DNA of 64,000 bases, from the NCBI GenBank assembly GCA_035574315.1, contig DATLYW010000053.1, positions 62,001-126,000 of the forward strand, written 5' to 3'. The position numbers and the translations under genes are program-made. The notes under the pieces were generated by a model. It saw nothing but the letters and a program-made list of their open reading frames with translations, ran no database searches and was not told the origin of the DNA. Positions 42,865 to 51,611 of this stretch are shown here, piece after piece; the first letter of the stretch is position 1, and each line of letters opens with the position of its first letter. This stretch comes from Candidatus Zixiibacteriota bacterium (GTDB lineage: Bacteria; Desulfobacterota; Binatia; UBA9968).

Positions 42865-45163
42865 TTTTTTTCCTTTGCATCGCCCAGTAGACGTTTTCCG
42901 GCTTGAGCGGCAGGTCGTAGACGCGCACGCCGATCGCGTCCGCGACGGCGTTGCCGATGGCCGCTGGGGTAGGCGCGAGCCCCGGCTCGCCGAGCCCCTT
43001 GGCGCCGTAGGGGCCTTCGGGCTCGGGGCACTCGACGATGATCGGGATCATCTCCGGCAGATCGAGCGACGTGACCAGGTGATAGTCGAGGAACGAGGGA
43101 TTGCGCACCTTGCCGGAGCTGTCGACGACCATTTCCTCGTGCAGCGCCGAGCCGATGCCCATGGCCAGCCCGCCTTCGATCTGGGCCACGCAGTTGAGCG
43201 GGTTGATCGCCTTGCCGACGTCGTGCGCGGCCGACATGCGCACCAGGCGCACCCGGCCGCTTTCCTCGTCGACCAGCACCTCGGCCGCCTGGGTCGCATA
43301 CATGTAGAAGGCCGAGGCGTGGTCGCTGTGACCGGTCTCCAGGTCGAGGTCCTTGCCGATCTCGTAGGTATACGAGCCGTCCCCGCGCACGGATCCTTCC
43401 GGACCGAACTTCCGGCGTACGACTTCTCCGATCGGCAGCGCCATCTGCGGCTGGTCCTTGAGGAACACCTTCCCGTCGGCGAACTCGAGATCCGCGGGCT
43501 TCGCCTCGAGCATGGGCGCGGCCGCTTCCGCGATCTGCTCGCGGGCATGGATCGCCGCCCTGCGCACGGCGTTCCCCATGTGGTACGTGCTCCGGCTTGA
43601 CGTGGTCGACGCGTCGTACGGGATGACGTCGGTGTCGAGCGGGTGCATCCGGACCCGCTCGATCGGCACCGCCAGCTCCTCGGCCGCGACCTGGGACAGG
43701 ATCGTGTTGCAGCCCTGGCCGATCTCGACGGTTCCCGCCAGCACGGTAACCTGTCCCCGGGAATCCACGATCACGCCCGCGTTCGAGGTGGTCGGGGAGC
43801 GAGTGGGCTTCTGGATGCAGGCCAGGCCCTTGCCCGAGCGCATGCCCGGCTTGGCCGGGGCCGATCTCTTGCCCCACTCGATGGCCGCCGCGGCCTTGAG
43901 CAGCGTCTCTTTGAGGCCGACGCTGTGGAGCCGCTCGCCCCAGTAGGACACGTCGCCGTCGACGAAGATGTTCTTGAGCCGCAGCTCCAGCGGATCCATT
44001 CCGAGTCGCCGGGCGATCTCGTCCATCTGCTGCTCGCACGCCCACGCGCCCTGCGGGATCCCGTATCCCCGGTAAGAGCCCGCCACCGGCTTGTTGGTGT
44101 AGACGGCGTAGCCGTCGACCTTGACGTGCGGAATGCGGTAGGGGCCGGGCGCCGGCAGGCTGCCGCGGATGCAGACCGTGGGGCTTTTTTCCGCGTACGC
44201 ACCCGCTCCCCAGTAAAGCGTCATCTCGCGCGCCATCAGCGTGCCGTCCTTCTTCACTCCCGTCTTGCAGTACACGACGCATTCGTGGCGCGTGAGGGTC
44301 GAGATGAAGGTCTCTTCCCGGTTGAACTTCACGCGCACCGGCCTTCCGCCGGTGTGGAACGCGAGCGCGACCGCGATCGGCTCGACCTTGAGCCCGCCTT
44401 TGGAGCCGAAGCCGCCCCCCTGCAGAGGATTGATGAAACGAATCTTCTCCTTGGGCATTCCGAGAGCTTCCGATATCTCGTGGAGCGCCCGGAACGGGGC
44501 GTCGTTGGCCACCCAGAGGGTCAGCCGTCCGCTTTCCCGGTCGAACTGTGCGTGCGCCGAGTGCGGCTCCATCGCCGCATGCTGTATGATCGGCACGAAA
44601 TATCGTTCGCTGAGGACGAGATCGGACTGCGCGAAGCCCTGCTCGACGTCGCCGGTTCGCAGCTTGAAATGCTCCGCGATGTTCGGCAGATGCGAACCGA
44701 CGATGAAATCGGCCTTGCGGTAGGAGGCGAAATCCTCGTGGATCTGGACGGCCCCCGGCTTGCAGGCCTGCTCGGGGTCGGTGTAGACGGGCAGGTCCTC
44801 GTACTCGACCTCGATGAGCCTGACCGCGGCCTGCGCCGTGTCCTCGTCCTCCGCCGCTACTGCGGCCACCGGCTCCCCGATGTAGCGCACCTTGCCGCGC
44901 GCCAGGAACGGTTTATCCTTGATCGACTCACCGTGCGTCCAGGGCGCGTCCTCTCCGGTCACCACCGCGACGACTCCCGGGTGGCGGCGTGCCTTCTCGA
45001 CGTCAATCCGCTTGATTCTGGCGTGGGCCCTCGTGCTGAACAACACCTTGCCGTAAAGCATGTTCGGCAGGACGAGATCGTAACCGTAAACCGCCTCCCC
45101 GGTGACCTTCTCCAGGGCATCCACCCGGGTCACGGGTTTGCCGATGAACTTCAGCTCCGACAT
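42854..45163 (-). CDS. Molybdenum hydroxylase large subunit (xanthine dehydrogenase/CoxL family)
   Basis: A 769-residue molybdopterin-binding subunit. ATG 45163 (MSELKFIGKPVTRVDALEKVTGEAVYGYDL) has AAGGAG 7 bases upstream, and the longer frame from 45241 is unlikely. It has the family's AxAHARIKRID entry, LQGGGFGSKGGLKVEP around the cofactor, GSYRGYGIPQGAW, GTVEIGQGCNTILSQVAAEEL, DASTTSSRSTYHMGNAV, and the active-site Glu in KGLGEPGLAPTPAAIGNA. It lacks the CSFR loop of CO dehydrogenase, so an N-heterocycle or aldehyde substrate is expected. The FAD and 2Fe-2S subunits are encoded directly upstream, so the enzyme is a complete alpha-beta-gamma hydroxylase that takes oxygen from water. Confidence 0.95.
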   Translation of the reverse strand: MSELKFIGKPVTRVDALEKVTGEAVYGYDLVLPNMLYGKVLFSTRAHARIKRIDVEKARRHPGVVAVVTGEDAPWTHGESIKDKPFLARGKVRYIGEPVAAVAAEDEDTAQAAVRLIEVEYEDLPVYTDPEQACKPGAVQIHEDFASYRKADFIVGSHLPNIAEHFKLRTGDVEQGFAQSDLVLSERYFVPIIQHAAMEPHSAHAQFDRESGRLTLWVANDAPFRALHEISEALGMPKEKIRFINPLQGGGFGSKGGLKVEPIAVALAFHTGGRPVRVKFNREETFISTLTRHECVVYCKTGVKKDGTLMAREMTLYWGAGAYAEKSPTVCIRGSLPAPGPYRIPHVKVDGYAVYTNKPVAGSYRGYGIPQGAWACEQQMDEIARRLGMDPLELRLKNIFVDGDVSYWGERLHSVGLKETLLKAAAAIEWGKRSAPAKPGMRSGKGLACIQKPTRSPTTSNAGVIVDSRGQVTVLAGTVEIGQGCNTILSQVAAEELAVPIERVRMHPLDTDVIPYDASTTSSRSTYHMGNAVRRAAIHAREQIAEAAAPMLEAKPADLEFADGKVFLKDQPQMALPIGEVVRRKFGPEGSVRGDGSYTYEIGKDLDLETGHSDHASAFYMYATQAAEVLVDEESGRVRLVRMSAAHDVGKAINPLNCVAQIEGGLAMGIGSALHEEMVVDSSGKVRNPSFLDYHLVTSLDLPEMIPIIVECPEPEGPYGAKGLGEPGLAPTPAAIGNAVADAIGVRVYDLPLKPENVYWAMQRKKNAA

Positions 45164-45253
45164 TTCCGCTCCTTCGGGCCTTTCAAAAGCTCGCACCTTC
45201 AGGCGACGATCGAGCCGTTCGCTGAAAAGAAAAAACCGCAAGCCATGACGACA

Positions 45254-45733
45254 TCAGCCGTTCCTCGACCTCAGCTCCGCCGCCGCGTCCCTGACCGCCT
45301 GAACGATCTTGACATAGCCCGTGCAGCGGCAGAGATTCCCGGAGAGAGCGAAGCGGATCTCTTCCTCGCTCGGGTCGGGGTTTTCGTCCAGCAGCGCCTT
45401 GGCCATCATCAGCATCCCGGGCGTGCAGTAGCCGCATTGCGCGCCGCCGTCGCGGATGAACGCTTTCTGGATCGGATGCAGCTCGGGACCGATCTTCAGC
45501 CCTTCGATGGTGACGATTTCGGCGCCGTCGAGCTCGGCCGAGAGAACCAGGCACGAATTGACCGGCTTGCCGTTCAGGTAAACGGTGCAGGCGCCGCAGT
45601 CCCCGGTGCCGCACCCTTCCTTGGTCCCGGTGAGCCCGATCTCGTCCCGCAGCAGGTCGAGCAGCAGGCGATGGTTGGGGACCTCCAGCGAAACCGCCTT
45701 CCCGTTCAGCTTGAAGTGGATCTCTTTTTTCAT
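45254..45733 (-). CDS. Molybdenum hydroxylase 2Fe-2S subunit (CoxS type)
   Basis: A 159-residue small subunit with two 2Fe-2S clusters. The plant-ferredoxin-type N-terminal site is GCGTGDCGACTVYLNG plus Cys in NSCLVLS. The C-terminal all-helical site has CGYCTPGM and CRCTGY. It passes electrons from the molybdenum centre to FAD. It lies between the FAD subunit (18-base gap) and the large subunit (90-base gap). Confidence 0.96.
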   Translation of the reverse strand: MKKEIHFKLNGKAVSLEVPNHRLLLDLLRDEIGLTGTKEGCGTGDCGACTVYLNGKPVNSCLVLSAELDGAEIVTIEGLKIGPELHPIQKAFIRDGGAQCGYCTPGMLMMAKALLDENPDPSEEEIRFALSGNLCRCTGYVKIVQAVRDAAAELRSRNG

Positions 45734-45751
45734 CGTTCCCCCGGGCCGCGG

Positions 45752-46669
45752 CTAGTACCGGCGGTCGCGCCGGTCGCGCCACGGGATCGCGCCCCCGCGC
45801 GGCGCGGCGGCGTTCAACAGGGCCCGCTTCGTCATGGCCCCGACCATGGCCCTGCGGTACTCGGCCGAAGAGCGGACGTCGCTGATCGGCCTGCTCTCGC
45901 GCGCGGCCTCCTCTCCCGCCGCCGCGGCGACCTCTTCGGTCAGGACGCGCCCCTCCACCGCCGCCTCGGCCCGGCGCGCGCGCAGCGGCGTGGGCGCCAC
46001 CGCCCCCAGCACGATGCGGACGCCCGTGCAGCGCCTCTCGCCCGCTTCCAGGGCGAAGGCGACCGCCACGCCGACATAGGCGAGGTCCATCATGTCGCGC
46101 GGCGAGAACTTGATGTACTCGCCGACCAGCCCGGGCGCGCTTTTCGGGATGGTGATCGCGGTCAGGATCTCCTCGGGACGCATCACCGTCTGACCCGGCC
46201 CGCGGAAGAACTCCTCCAGCGGCAGCGAGCGCTCGCCGTCGGCGCCGGCGATCGTGACCTGGGCGTCAAGCGCGATCAGGCTCGGAGCGACGTCGGCCGA
46301 CGGCGTGGCGTTGGCCATGTTGCCGCCCACCGTCGCCCGGTTGCGGATCTGGATCGATCCGACCTCGGCGGCGCTCTGGGCGAGAAACGGGTATTTCCGC
46401 CTGAGCAGGGGCGAGGTCTCGATCTCGCGCATCGTGGTCAGCGCTCCGATGACGATACCCCCGTCGCCGTTCTCCTGGATTCCCGTCAGGCCGGGGATGC
46501 GCTTGAGATCGACGACGTACTTGGGCAGCAGCCCCTTCTCCTTCATCGCGATGACGAGGTCCGTGCCGCCGGCCAGGAAGCGGCCGCCCGGCCCCTTCTC
46601 GAGGACGATCCGGCTGGCTTCCCGCAGTGTCGCCGGCTGATAGAACTCGAACGGTTCGGTTCGCTTCAT
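45752..46669 (-). CDS. Molybdenum hydroxylase FAD-binding subunit (CoxM type)
   Basis: A 305-residue FAD-binding middle subunit. ATG 46669 (MKRTEPFEFYQPATLREASRIV) begins 20 bases after the upstream stop; the frame to 46810 overlaps that gene. FAD motifs are RFLAGGTDLVIAMK and the second glycine motif IRNRATVGGNMANATPSADVAPSLIALDA. A C-terminal CO_deh_flav_C domain follows. It transfers electrons from the 2Fe-2S subunit to an acceptor. It is part of the GntR-led operon. Confidence 0.95.
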   Translation of the reverse strand: MKRTEPFEFYQPATLREASRIVLEKGPGGRFLAGGTDLVIAMKEKGLLPKYVVDLKRIPGLTGIQENGDGGIVIGALTTMREIETSPLLRRKYPFLAQSAAEVGSIQIRNRATVGGNMANATPSADVAPSLIALDAQVTIAGADGERSLPLEEFFRGPGQTVMRPEEILTAITIPKSAPGLVGEYIKFSPRDMMDLAYVGVAVAFALEAGERRCTGVRIVLGAVAPTPLRARRAEAAVEGRVLTEEVAAAAGEEAARESRPISDVRSSAEYRRAMVGAMTKRALLNAAAPRGGAIPWRDRRDRRY

Positions 46670-46689
46670 GGCCCACGCCGATCCGTGCG

Positions 46690-48060
46690 CTACACCAGCG
46701 GGCGGACCATCCGCCCGATCGGCCGGCCGCAGGGCTCGCCGTCGCGCATCTGGACGTGGCCGCGGACCACGGTGCAGACGGGAACGCCCTTCACCTTCCA
46801 GCCATGCCACGGCGACGGCTTGTTCTTGCTGTGGAGCTTGTTCACGTCGATCACCGCTTCCTTGTCCATGTCGACGATCGTCACGTCGCCGTCGGAGCCG
46901 AGCCGGATCGCTCCCTTTTTCGGATAAACCTGCCAGACCCTGGCGGGATTCTCACAGGCCACCTTGACGTACTGGTTGAGCGTGAGGCGCCCCTTGTTCA
47001 CTTCCGTAAGGATGAGGGGGACGCCGGTTTCCACGCCGCAGAAGCCGGAAATGCAGTCCCAGATCGCGGGCTTGGTGAGTTTGCCGTAGAGATCCGAGCC
47101 CTTCTCTTCGAGCGTGTGGGGGGAGTGATCGGTCGCGAGCATGTCGACGAAGCCCTTCCGCAGCCCTTCCCACAGCACCTCGGCGTGGTCCTTGGTGCGC
47201 ACGGGCGGATTCATCTTGAGCAGCGGCCCCACCTGATCCATGTCGGCGGGCTCCCGCAGGAGATAGTGCGGACCGGTTTCCGCCGTCACGCGCAGGCCGC
47301 GGGCCTTGGCGTCGCGCACCATGTAGGCGGCCTGCTTGGAGCTCATGTGGAAGACGTGCAGCTTGGTCCCGAAGGTCTCGGCGAAAAACAGCGCGTGGTG
47401 GACCGATTCCGCCTCGCAGATGTCGGGCCGCGAGGCTTCCCAGTAACGCGGCTCGTTCTTGCCTTCGGCCTTGAGCTTGTTGGTGCAGTACGCCATGATC
47501 TGCCGGTTCTCGGCGTGGATCCCCAGCGGCAGCTTCGACTGAGCGATCAGGTCGAACGCTTCCATGCACATCCCGTCGTCGGGAAAGGGGAGATTGCCGA
47601 TCGTTTCTCCAAAGAAGATCTTGAAGCCGATCGCTCCCGCGGCCGCCATCGGCAGGATTTCCTTCGTGTTCGTCTGAACGACGACGCCGGTGACCCCGAA
47701 GTCGACCAGCGACTTCTCCTCGCCGAGCCGCTGCTTGATCCGGACCTGCTCCGCGTCGGCGGTCGGGGGCACGGTGTTCGGCATATCGATCACGAAGGTC
47801 ACCCCGCCGCAGACGGCTGCGGTCGAGCCGGTGGCGAAGTCCTCCTTGTGAGTCATTCCCGGTTCGCGGAAGTGGACGTGGCCGTCGATGATGCCGGGGA
47901 GGATGTGACGCCCCTTCGCGTCGATCTCTTCCTTGGCGGACGGCAGGGAGTCGTCGGAGCCGATCGCGACGAACTTCCCGCCCGTGATCGCGACACCGCC
48001 CTTGAAGGTCTCTTCCGGGGTGGTCACCCAGCCGTTCTTGATCACCAGGTCTGCAGCCAT
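46690..48060 (-). CDS. Cyclic amidohydrolase (dihydropyrimidinase/allantoinase/dihydroorotase type)
   Basis: A 456-residue binuclear-metal amidohydrolase. Motifs are GIIDGHVHFREPGMTHKEDFATGSTAAVCGGVT, the carboxylated-Lys segment IGFKIFFGE, LGIHAENR, LHVFHMSS, and MLATDHSPHT. The DHVHFREPG-like motif and GVETGVPLILTEVNKGRLTLNQYV are shared by allantoinases and class I dihydroorotases. It opens cyclic amides (dihydropyrimidines, hydantoins, allantoin) to ureido or amide acids. It is the first structural gene after GntR and directly precedes a Mo-hydroxylase, so hydroxylation of a heterocycle followed by ring opening is the simplest reading. Dihydroorotase is a weaker alternative, since no de novo pyr genes adjoin. 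Confidence 0.93.
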   Translation of the reverse strand: MAADLVIKNGWVTTPEETFKGGVAITGGKFVAIGSDDSLPSAKEEIDAKGRHILPGIIDGHVHFREPGMTHKEDFATGSTAAVCGGVTFVIDMPNTVPPTADAEQVRIKQRLGEEKSLVDFGVTGVVVQTNTKEILPMAAAGAIGFKIFFGETIGNLPFPDDGMCMEAFDLIAQSKLPLGIHAENRQIMAYCTNKLKAEGKNEPRYWEASRPDICEAESVHHALFFAETFGTKLHVFHMSSKQAAYMVRDAKARGLRVTAETGPHYLLREPADMDQVGPLLKMNPPVRTKDHAEVLWEGLRKGFVDMLATDHSPHTLEEKGSDLYGKLTKPAIWDCISGFCGVETGVPLILTEVNKGRLTLNQYVKVACENPARVWQVYPKKGAIRLGSDGDVTIVDMDKEAVIDVNKLHSKNKPSPWHGWKVKGVPVCTVVRGHVQMRDGEPCGRPIGRMVRPLV

Positions 48061-48083
48061 AGAGTTTCCTTTCTTTTCTGAGT

Positions 48084-48806
48084 TTATTCGAAAAATTCGT
48101 TTCTGCGAAGCCGGCGGATCGCCTGCCGCTGCCGGAGATCGGCCAGCACGTTTTCCTTGCCCTGCCGGACGTGGGACCGGACGATTCGCACCGCTTCCTC
48201 CGCATCGCGGCTCTCGATCGCGGCCAGCAGGTTGAGGTGCTCCCGATGCGCGGCCATGCCCCGGGCCGGATCGTACAGCCCGTCGGTGCGGCGCTTGAGC
48301 ACAATTCGTTCGAAGACGTGCCGGAGCGCGTTCTTGAGCGTCTGGTTGCCCGCCAGGTCGGCGATCGCCAGGTGCACGTCCTGATCGTAAATCAGCCGGT
48401 CGCGGGTGAAGCGTTTCCCGACATCCCGCCCGTACAGCTCCACCTTGTCGCGCAACCGCCGCAACGACGCCGGCGTGAGATTGCGGACCGCCTTTTCCAC
48501 CGTAAAGGCTTCCAGGGCCTCGCGCAACTCATAAAGCTCCTCGGCCTCTTGAATTCCAATTTCTTTGCAGGTAAAACCCCGGTTCGGCAGGAAGGAGACG
48601 TACCCCTCCTGCACGAGTCGGGTCAGGGCCTCGCGCACCGGCGTCCGACTGACGCCGAGACGCTCGCTCAGCTCTTGATGGTGAAGCTTCTGCCCGGGCA
48701 TGACCTCGTTGGACAAGATCAGTTTCTTGATTTCATGATAGACGCGGCCTGAGAGATTTTCCCCGGCCCGGACCTTTAACTTGGGTTTCCTGACCAGATT
48801 GCTCAT
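48084..48806 (-). CDS. GntR-family (FadR/FCD type) transcriptional regulator
   Basis: A 240-residue regulator. The N-terminal winged HTH is GRVYHEIKKLILSNEVMPGQKLHHQELSERLGVSRTPVREALTRLVQEGYV. The FCD ligand domain has ELYELREALEAFTVEKAV, DQDVHLAIADLAGNQTL and the metal-binding His pattern AAHREHLNLLAAIESRD. ATG 48806 is used; the open frame reaches a TTG at 48839 that lies inside a perfect palindrome. It is the first gene of the minus-strand catabolic run and is divergent from the transporter operon. It probably represses both until the pathway substrate, likely a small carboxylate or heterocycle, binds. Confidence 0.92.
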   Translation of the reverse strand: MSNLVRKPKLKVRAGENLSGRVYHEIKKLILSNEVMPGQKLHHQELSERLGVSRTPVREALTRLVQEGYVSFLPNRGFTCKEIGIQEAEELYELREALEAFTVEKAVRNLTPASLRRLRDKVELYGRDVGKRFTRDRLIYDQDVHLAIADLAGNQTLKNALRHVFERIVLKRRTDGLYDPARGMAAHREHLNLLAAIESRDAEEAVRIVRSHVRQGKENVLADLRQRQAIRRLRRNEFFE

Positions 48807-48817
48807 GCGTAGGCGAG

Positions 48818-48839
48818 TTGCATAAATTTTTTTATGCAA
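48818..48839. promoter_or_regulatory. Perfect 22-bp palindrome: candidate GntR operator
   Basis: TTGCATAAA-N4-TTTATGCAA, with both 9-base arms matching exactly. It lies 12 bases upstream of the GntR ATG, in the 191-base divergent gap to the ABC transporter genes. It is strikingly AT-rich against its surroundings. Binding here would autoregulate gntR and the catabolic run and could affect the divergent promoter. Confidence 0.75.
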
Positions 48840-48997
48840 ACGTCTCGGAACCTATCCGATCGTCGACCTCTTGTCAATCAACGAAACGCGCTTGAAAAAA
48901 GCAATAGAAATGATAATACGCTTGCGACCCGGGCCCGGGCCCTCCTGGGCGCGGCGTACGGCGAGCGGCAACGACCGGCACATTTTAAGGAGGCAAT

Positions 48998-49813
48998 GTG
49001 GCACAGACCAAGTTGCAGGCCATTGGATTGAGGCACGAGTACTACCAGCCGCGAACGGGCGGGCGCCTGCTCGCTCTGGACAACATCAACCTGTCGGTTG
49101 AAGACGGGGAGTTCGTCACGATCGTCGGCCCCAGCGGCTGCGGCAAGACCACCTTTATTAACCTCGCCGACGGCCTGTTGAAGCCGACGGCGGGCCAGAT
49201 CCTCATCGACGGCAAGCCGGTTACCGGTCCCGGCACGGACCGGGGCATGGTGTTCCAGGACTCCTGCCTGATGCCTTGGCGGACGGTTTTCAAGAACGTA
49301 ATCTTCGGTCTGGAATGCCAGGGGTTGGACAACGCCGAAGGGCAGGAACGGGCCAGAAGGTTCATCAAGCTGGTCGGCCTCGAGGGATTCGAAGACCATT
49401 ACCCGCACGAGCTCTCCGGCGGCATGCAGCAGCGCTGCAACCTGGCGCGGGCGCTCACGGTGGATCCCAAGATCCTCATCATGGACGAGCCCTTCGCCGC
49501 TCTCGACGCCCAGACCCGCGAGATCATGCAGCTCGAGCTGTTGCGCATCTGGCAGGAGGCGGGCAAGACGGTGCTCTTCATCACGCACCAGATCAACGAG
49601 GCAATCTACCTGGCCGATCGGGTGATCGTCTTCGGGGCGAGGCCCGGCAAGGTCAAGCAGACGATCAAGATCGATCTGCCGCGCCCGCGGCCCCTGTCGG
49701 TGAAGCGCGATCGGAAGTTTCTCGACTACGAGGATCAGCTCTGGAACCTGATCGAGGAAGAAGTCAAGAAAACCATGGTCGCGGACCAGGTCGTCCACAA
49801 CATCAACGCGTAA
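48998..49813 (+). CDS. ABC transporter ATPase (SsuB/TauB/NrtD-like)
   Basis: A 271-residue ABC ATPase. Walker A is GPSGCGKTT, the Q-loop MVFQDSCLMPWRTV, the signature LSGGMQQRCNLARAL, Walker B ILIMDEPFAAL, and the H-loop FITHQINEAIYL. The Q-loop and ADRVIVFGARPGKVKQTIKIDLPRPR tail are typical of nitrate/sulfonate/taurine-type systems. It starts at GTG 48998 with AAGGAGG 4 bases upstream. It is the first gene of the plus-strand arm, followed at 22 bases by a two-domain permease of the iron/spermidine type, and later by a second, FbpC-like ATPase. The mix of types in one operon is unusual. Confidence 0.93.
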   Translation: MAQTKLQAIGLRHEYYQPRTGGRLLALDNINLSVEDGEFVTIVGPSGCGKTTFINLADGLLKPTAGQILIDGKPVTGPGTDRGMVFQDSCLMPWRTVFKNVIFGLECQGLDNAEGQERARRFIKLVGLEGFEDHYPHELSGGMQQRCNLARALTVDPKILIMDEPFAALDAQTREIMQLELLRIWQEAGKTVLFITHQINEAIYLADRVIVFGARPGKVKQTIKIDLPRPRPLSVKRDRKFLDYEDQLWNLIEEEVKKTMVADQVVHNINA

Positions 49814-49835
49814 CGGATCGCGTCGGGAGGGAAGG

Positions 49836-51560
49836 GTGAGGAGGATCAACTCCCAGACCCTCATCCTGGTCGGGGCCAGCCTTTTCGTTCTCTATCTGGC
49901 GGGCGTTCCGCTCGTCATGCTCCTCTATGGGAGCGTGCGCACGGCGCCGATCGGCGAGCCGGGCGCCGCCTACACCATCGAGAACTACGTCAAGGCCTAT
50001 TTCGACAAGGAGTTCTATCTCCTGCTCCTGAACTCGCTTTACTATGCGCTGGGGACCTGCATCGTCACCTTCCTGATCGGCACCTATCTCGCCTGGGTCA
50101 GCGAGCGGACCAACACGCCGTTCAAGAAGCTCTTCGTGGTCATGTCGCTGATCCCGTTCATCATCCCCGGCATTCTCAGCACGATCTCCTGGATACTGCT
50201 GCTGAGCCCCAAGATCGGGCTGATCAATATCGTGCTCAAGGAGCTGCTCGGCCTCGAGCAGCCGCCCTTCAACATCTACTCCATGTGGGGAATGATCTGG
50301 GCGGAGGCCATCCATCTCTACCCGCTGGTGTTCCTTCTCATGTCCGCCGCCTTCCGGAACATGGACACTTCGCTGGAGGAAGCCGCGCTGACGGCCGGGT
50401 CGAGCACCTGGAGCACGCTCCGGCGGATCACGCTGCCGCTGATGCGGCCGGCGATGGTCAGCGTGCTGCTGATCATCTTCATCCGCGGCATCGAGGCCTT
50501 CGAGGTCCCGGCGCTGATCGGGGTGCCGGCGAAGATCTCCGTCTTTACGACCAAGATCTTTCTCGCGATTCATCAATTTCCGTCCGACTTTGGCCTCGCC
50601 GGCGCCTACGCGGTGACGCTGCTCGCCATCAGCACGGCGGGCGTGCTGATCTACGGCCGGATCACGCGGCGCGAGGAGCGTTACGCGACGGTGACCGGAA
50701 AGGGATACCGCCCGCGCGTGATCGACCTCGGCGGCTGGAAGTACGTGACCTGCGCGATTTCCTTCTTCATCTTTTTCCTGGCCGTGATTCTTCCGGTCTT
50801 CGTGCTCCTCTGGTCGTCGTTCATTCCGTACTACGGTGTGCCGTCGCGCGAGCTGATGGCGAAGATGACCCTGGGAAACTACCAGTACATCCTGACCTAC
50901 CCGCTGGCGATCACCGCCTTCAAGAACAGCTTCTATCTCTCGCTCGGCTCCGCCACGCTGGTGATGCTGTTGACCTCGGTGATCGCCTGGATCACCGTCC
51001 GCACCCGGATCCCCGGGCGCGCCTTTCTCGACAACATGACCTTCATACCGATCGCCATGCCCGGCATCGTCCTCGGCGTGAGCCTGATCTGGGTCTATCT
51101 GACGCTGGCCAGGGTGGCCGAGTCGAGCCGGTTCCTCGGATTCCTGAATCTCTACGGGACGATCTGGGTCCTGCTTCTGGCCTACATCACGAAGTTCATG
51201 CCGTATGGCATCCGGGCCGCCTCCGCCTCCATGATTCAGATCAACAAGGAGCTGGAGGAGGCGTCCATGACCGCCGGCGGCACGTGGTTCCAGACCTTCA
51301 AAAAGGTGATCCTGCCGCTGTTGATGCCCGGGTTCACCGCGGGGTGGATCTACATCAGCATCATCGCCCTGCGGGAGCTGTCGACGTCGATCCTGCTCTA
51401 TTCCTACAACAGCACCGTCCTTTCGATCATGGCGTTCGACTTGTGGGAGGGCGGCCAATATACTTACGTCTGCGCGCTGGGCGTCCTGATGGTGCTCTTG
51501 CTCGTGGCGATGGCTTTCACGGCGCGCAAGCTCGGGGCTAAAATAGGAATCGCGGAATAA
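49836..51560 (+). CDS. ABC transporter permease, fused double-domain (FbpB-like)
   Basis: A 574-residue permease made of two fused binding-protein-dependent transport domains, about 12 membrane helices. Each half has its EAA loop: EEAALTAGSSTWSTLRRITLPLMRP and EEASMTAGGTWFQTFKKVILPLLMPG. This full-length fusion is characteristic of FbpB/ferric-iron and 2-aminoethylphosphonate or putrescine-like importers, not of SsuC-type ones. GTG start at 49836 follows GGGAGG. It pairs best with the FbpC/PotA-like ATPase at 51612. No periplasmic binding protein lies between or beside these genes. Confidence 0.94.
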   Translation: MRRINSQTLILVGASLFVLYLAGVPLVMLLYGSVRTAPIGEPGAAYTIENYVKAYFDKEFYLLLLNSLYYALGTCIVTFLIGTYLAWVSERTNTPFKKLFVVMSLIPFIIPGILSTISWILLLSPKIGLINIVLKELLGLEQPPFNIYSMWGMIWAEAIHLYPLVFLLMSAAFRNMDTSLEEAALTAGSSTWSTLRRITLPLMRPAMVSVLLIIFIRGIEAFEVPALIGVPAKISVFTTKIFLAIHQFPSDFGLAGAYAVTLLAISTAGVLIYGRITRREERYATVTGKGYRPRVIDLGGWKYVTCAISFFIFFLAVILPVFVLLWSSFIPYYGVPSRELMAKMTLGNYQYILTYPLAITAFKNSFYLSLGSATLVMLLTSVIAWITVRTRIPGRAFLDNMTFIPIAMPGIVLGVSLIWVYLTLARVAESSRFLGFLNLYGTIWVLLLAYITKFMPYGIRAASASMIQINKELEEASMTAGGTWFQTFKKVILPLLMPGFTAGWIYISIIALRELSTSILLYSYNSTVLSIMAFDLWEGGQYTYVCALGVLMVLLLVAMAFTARKLGAKIGIAE

Positions 51561-51611
51561 GAGAATTCGTTCGGGGCCCGGCCGCCGGGCCGGGTCGGTG
51601 CGGGAGGCGCA

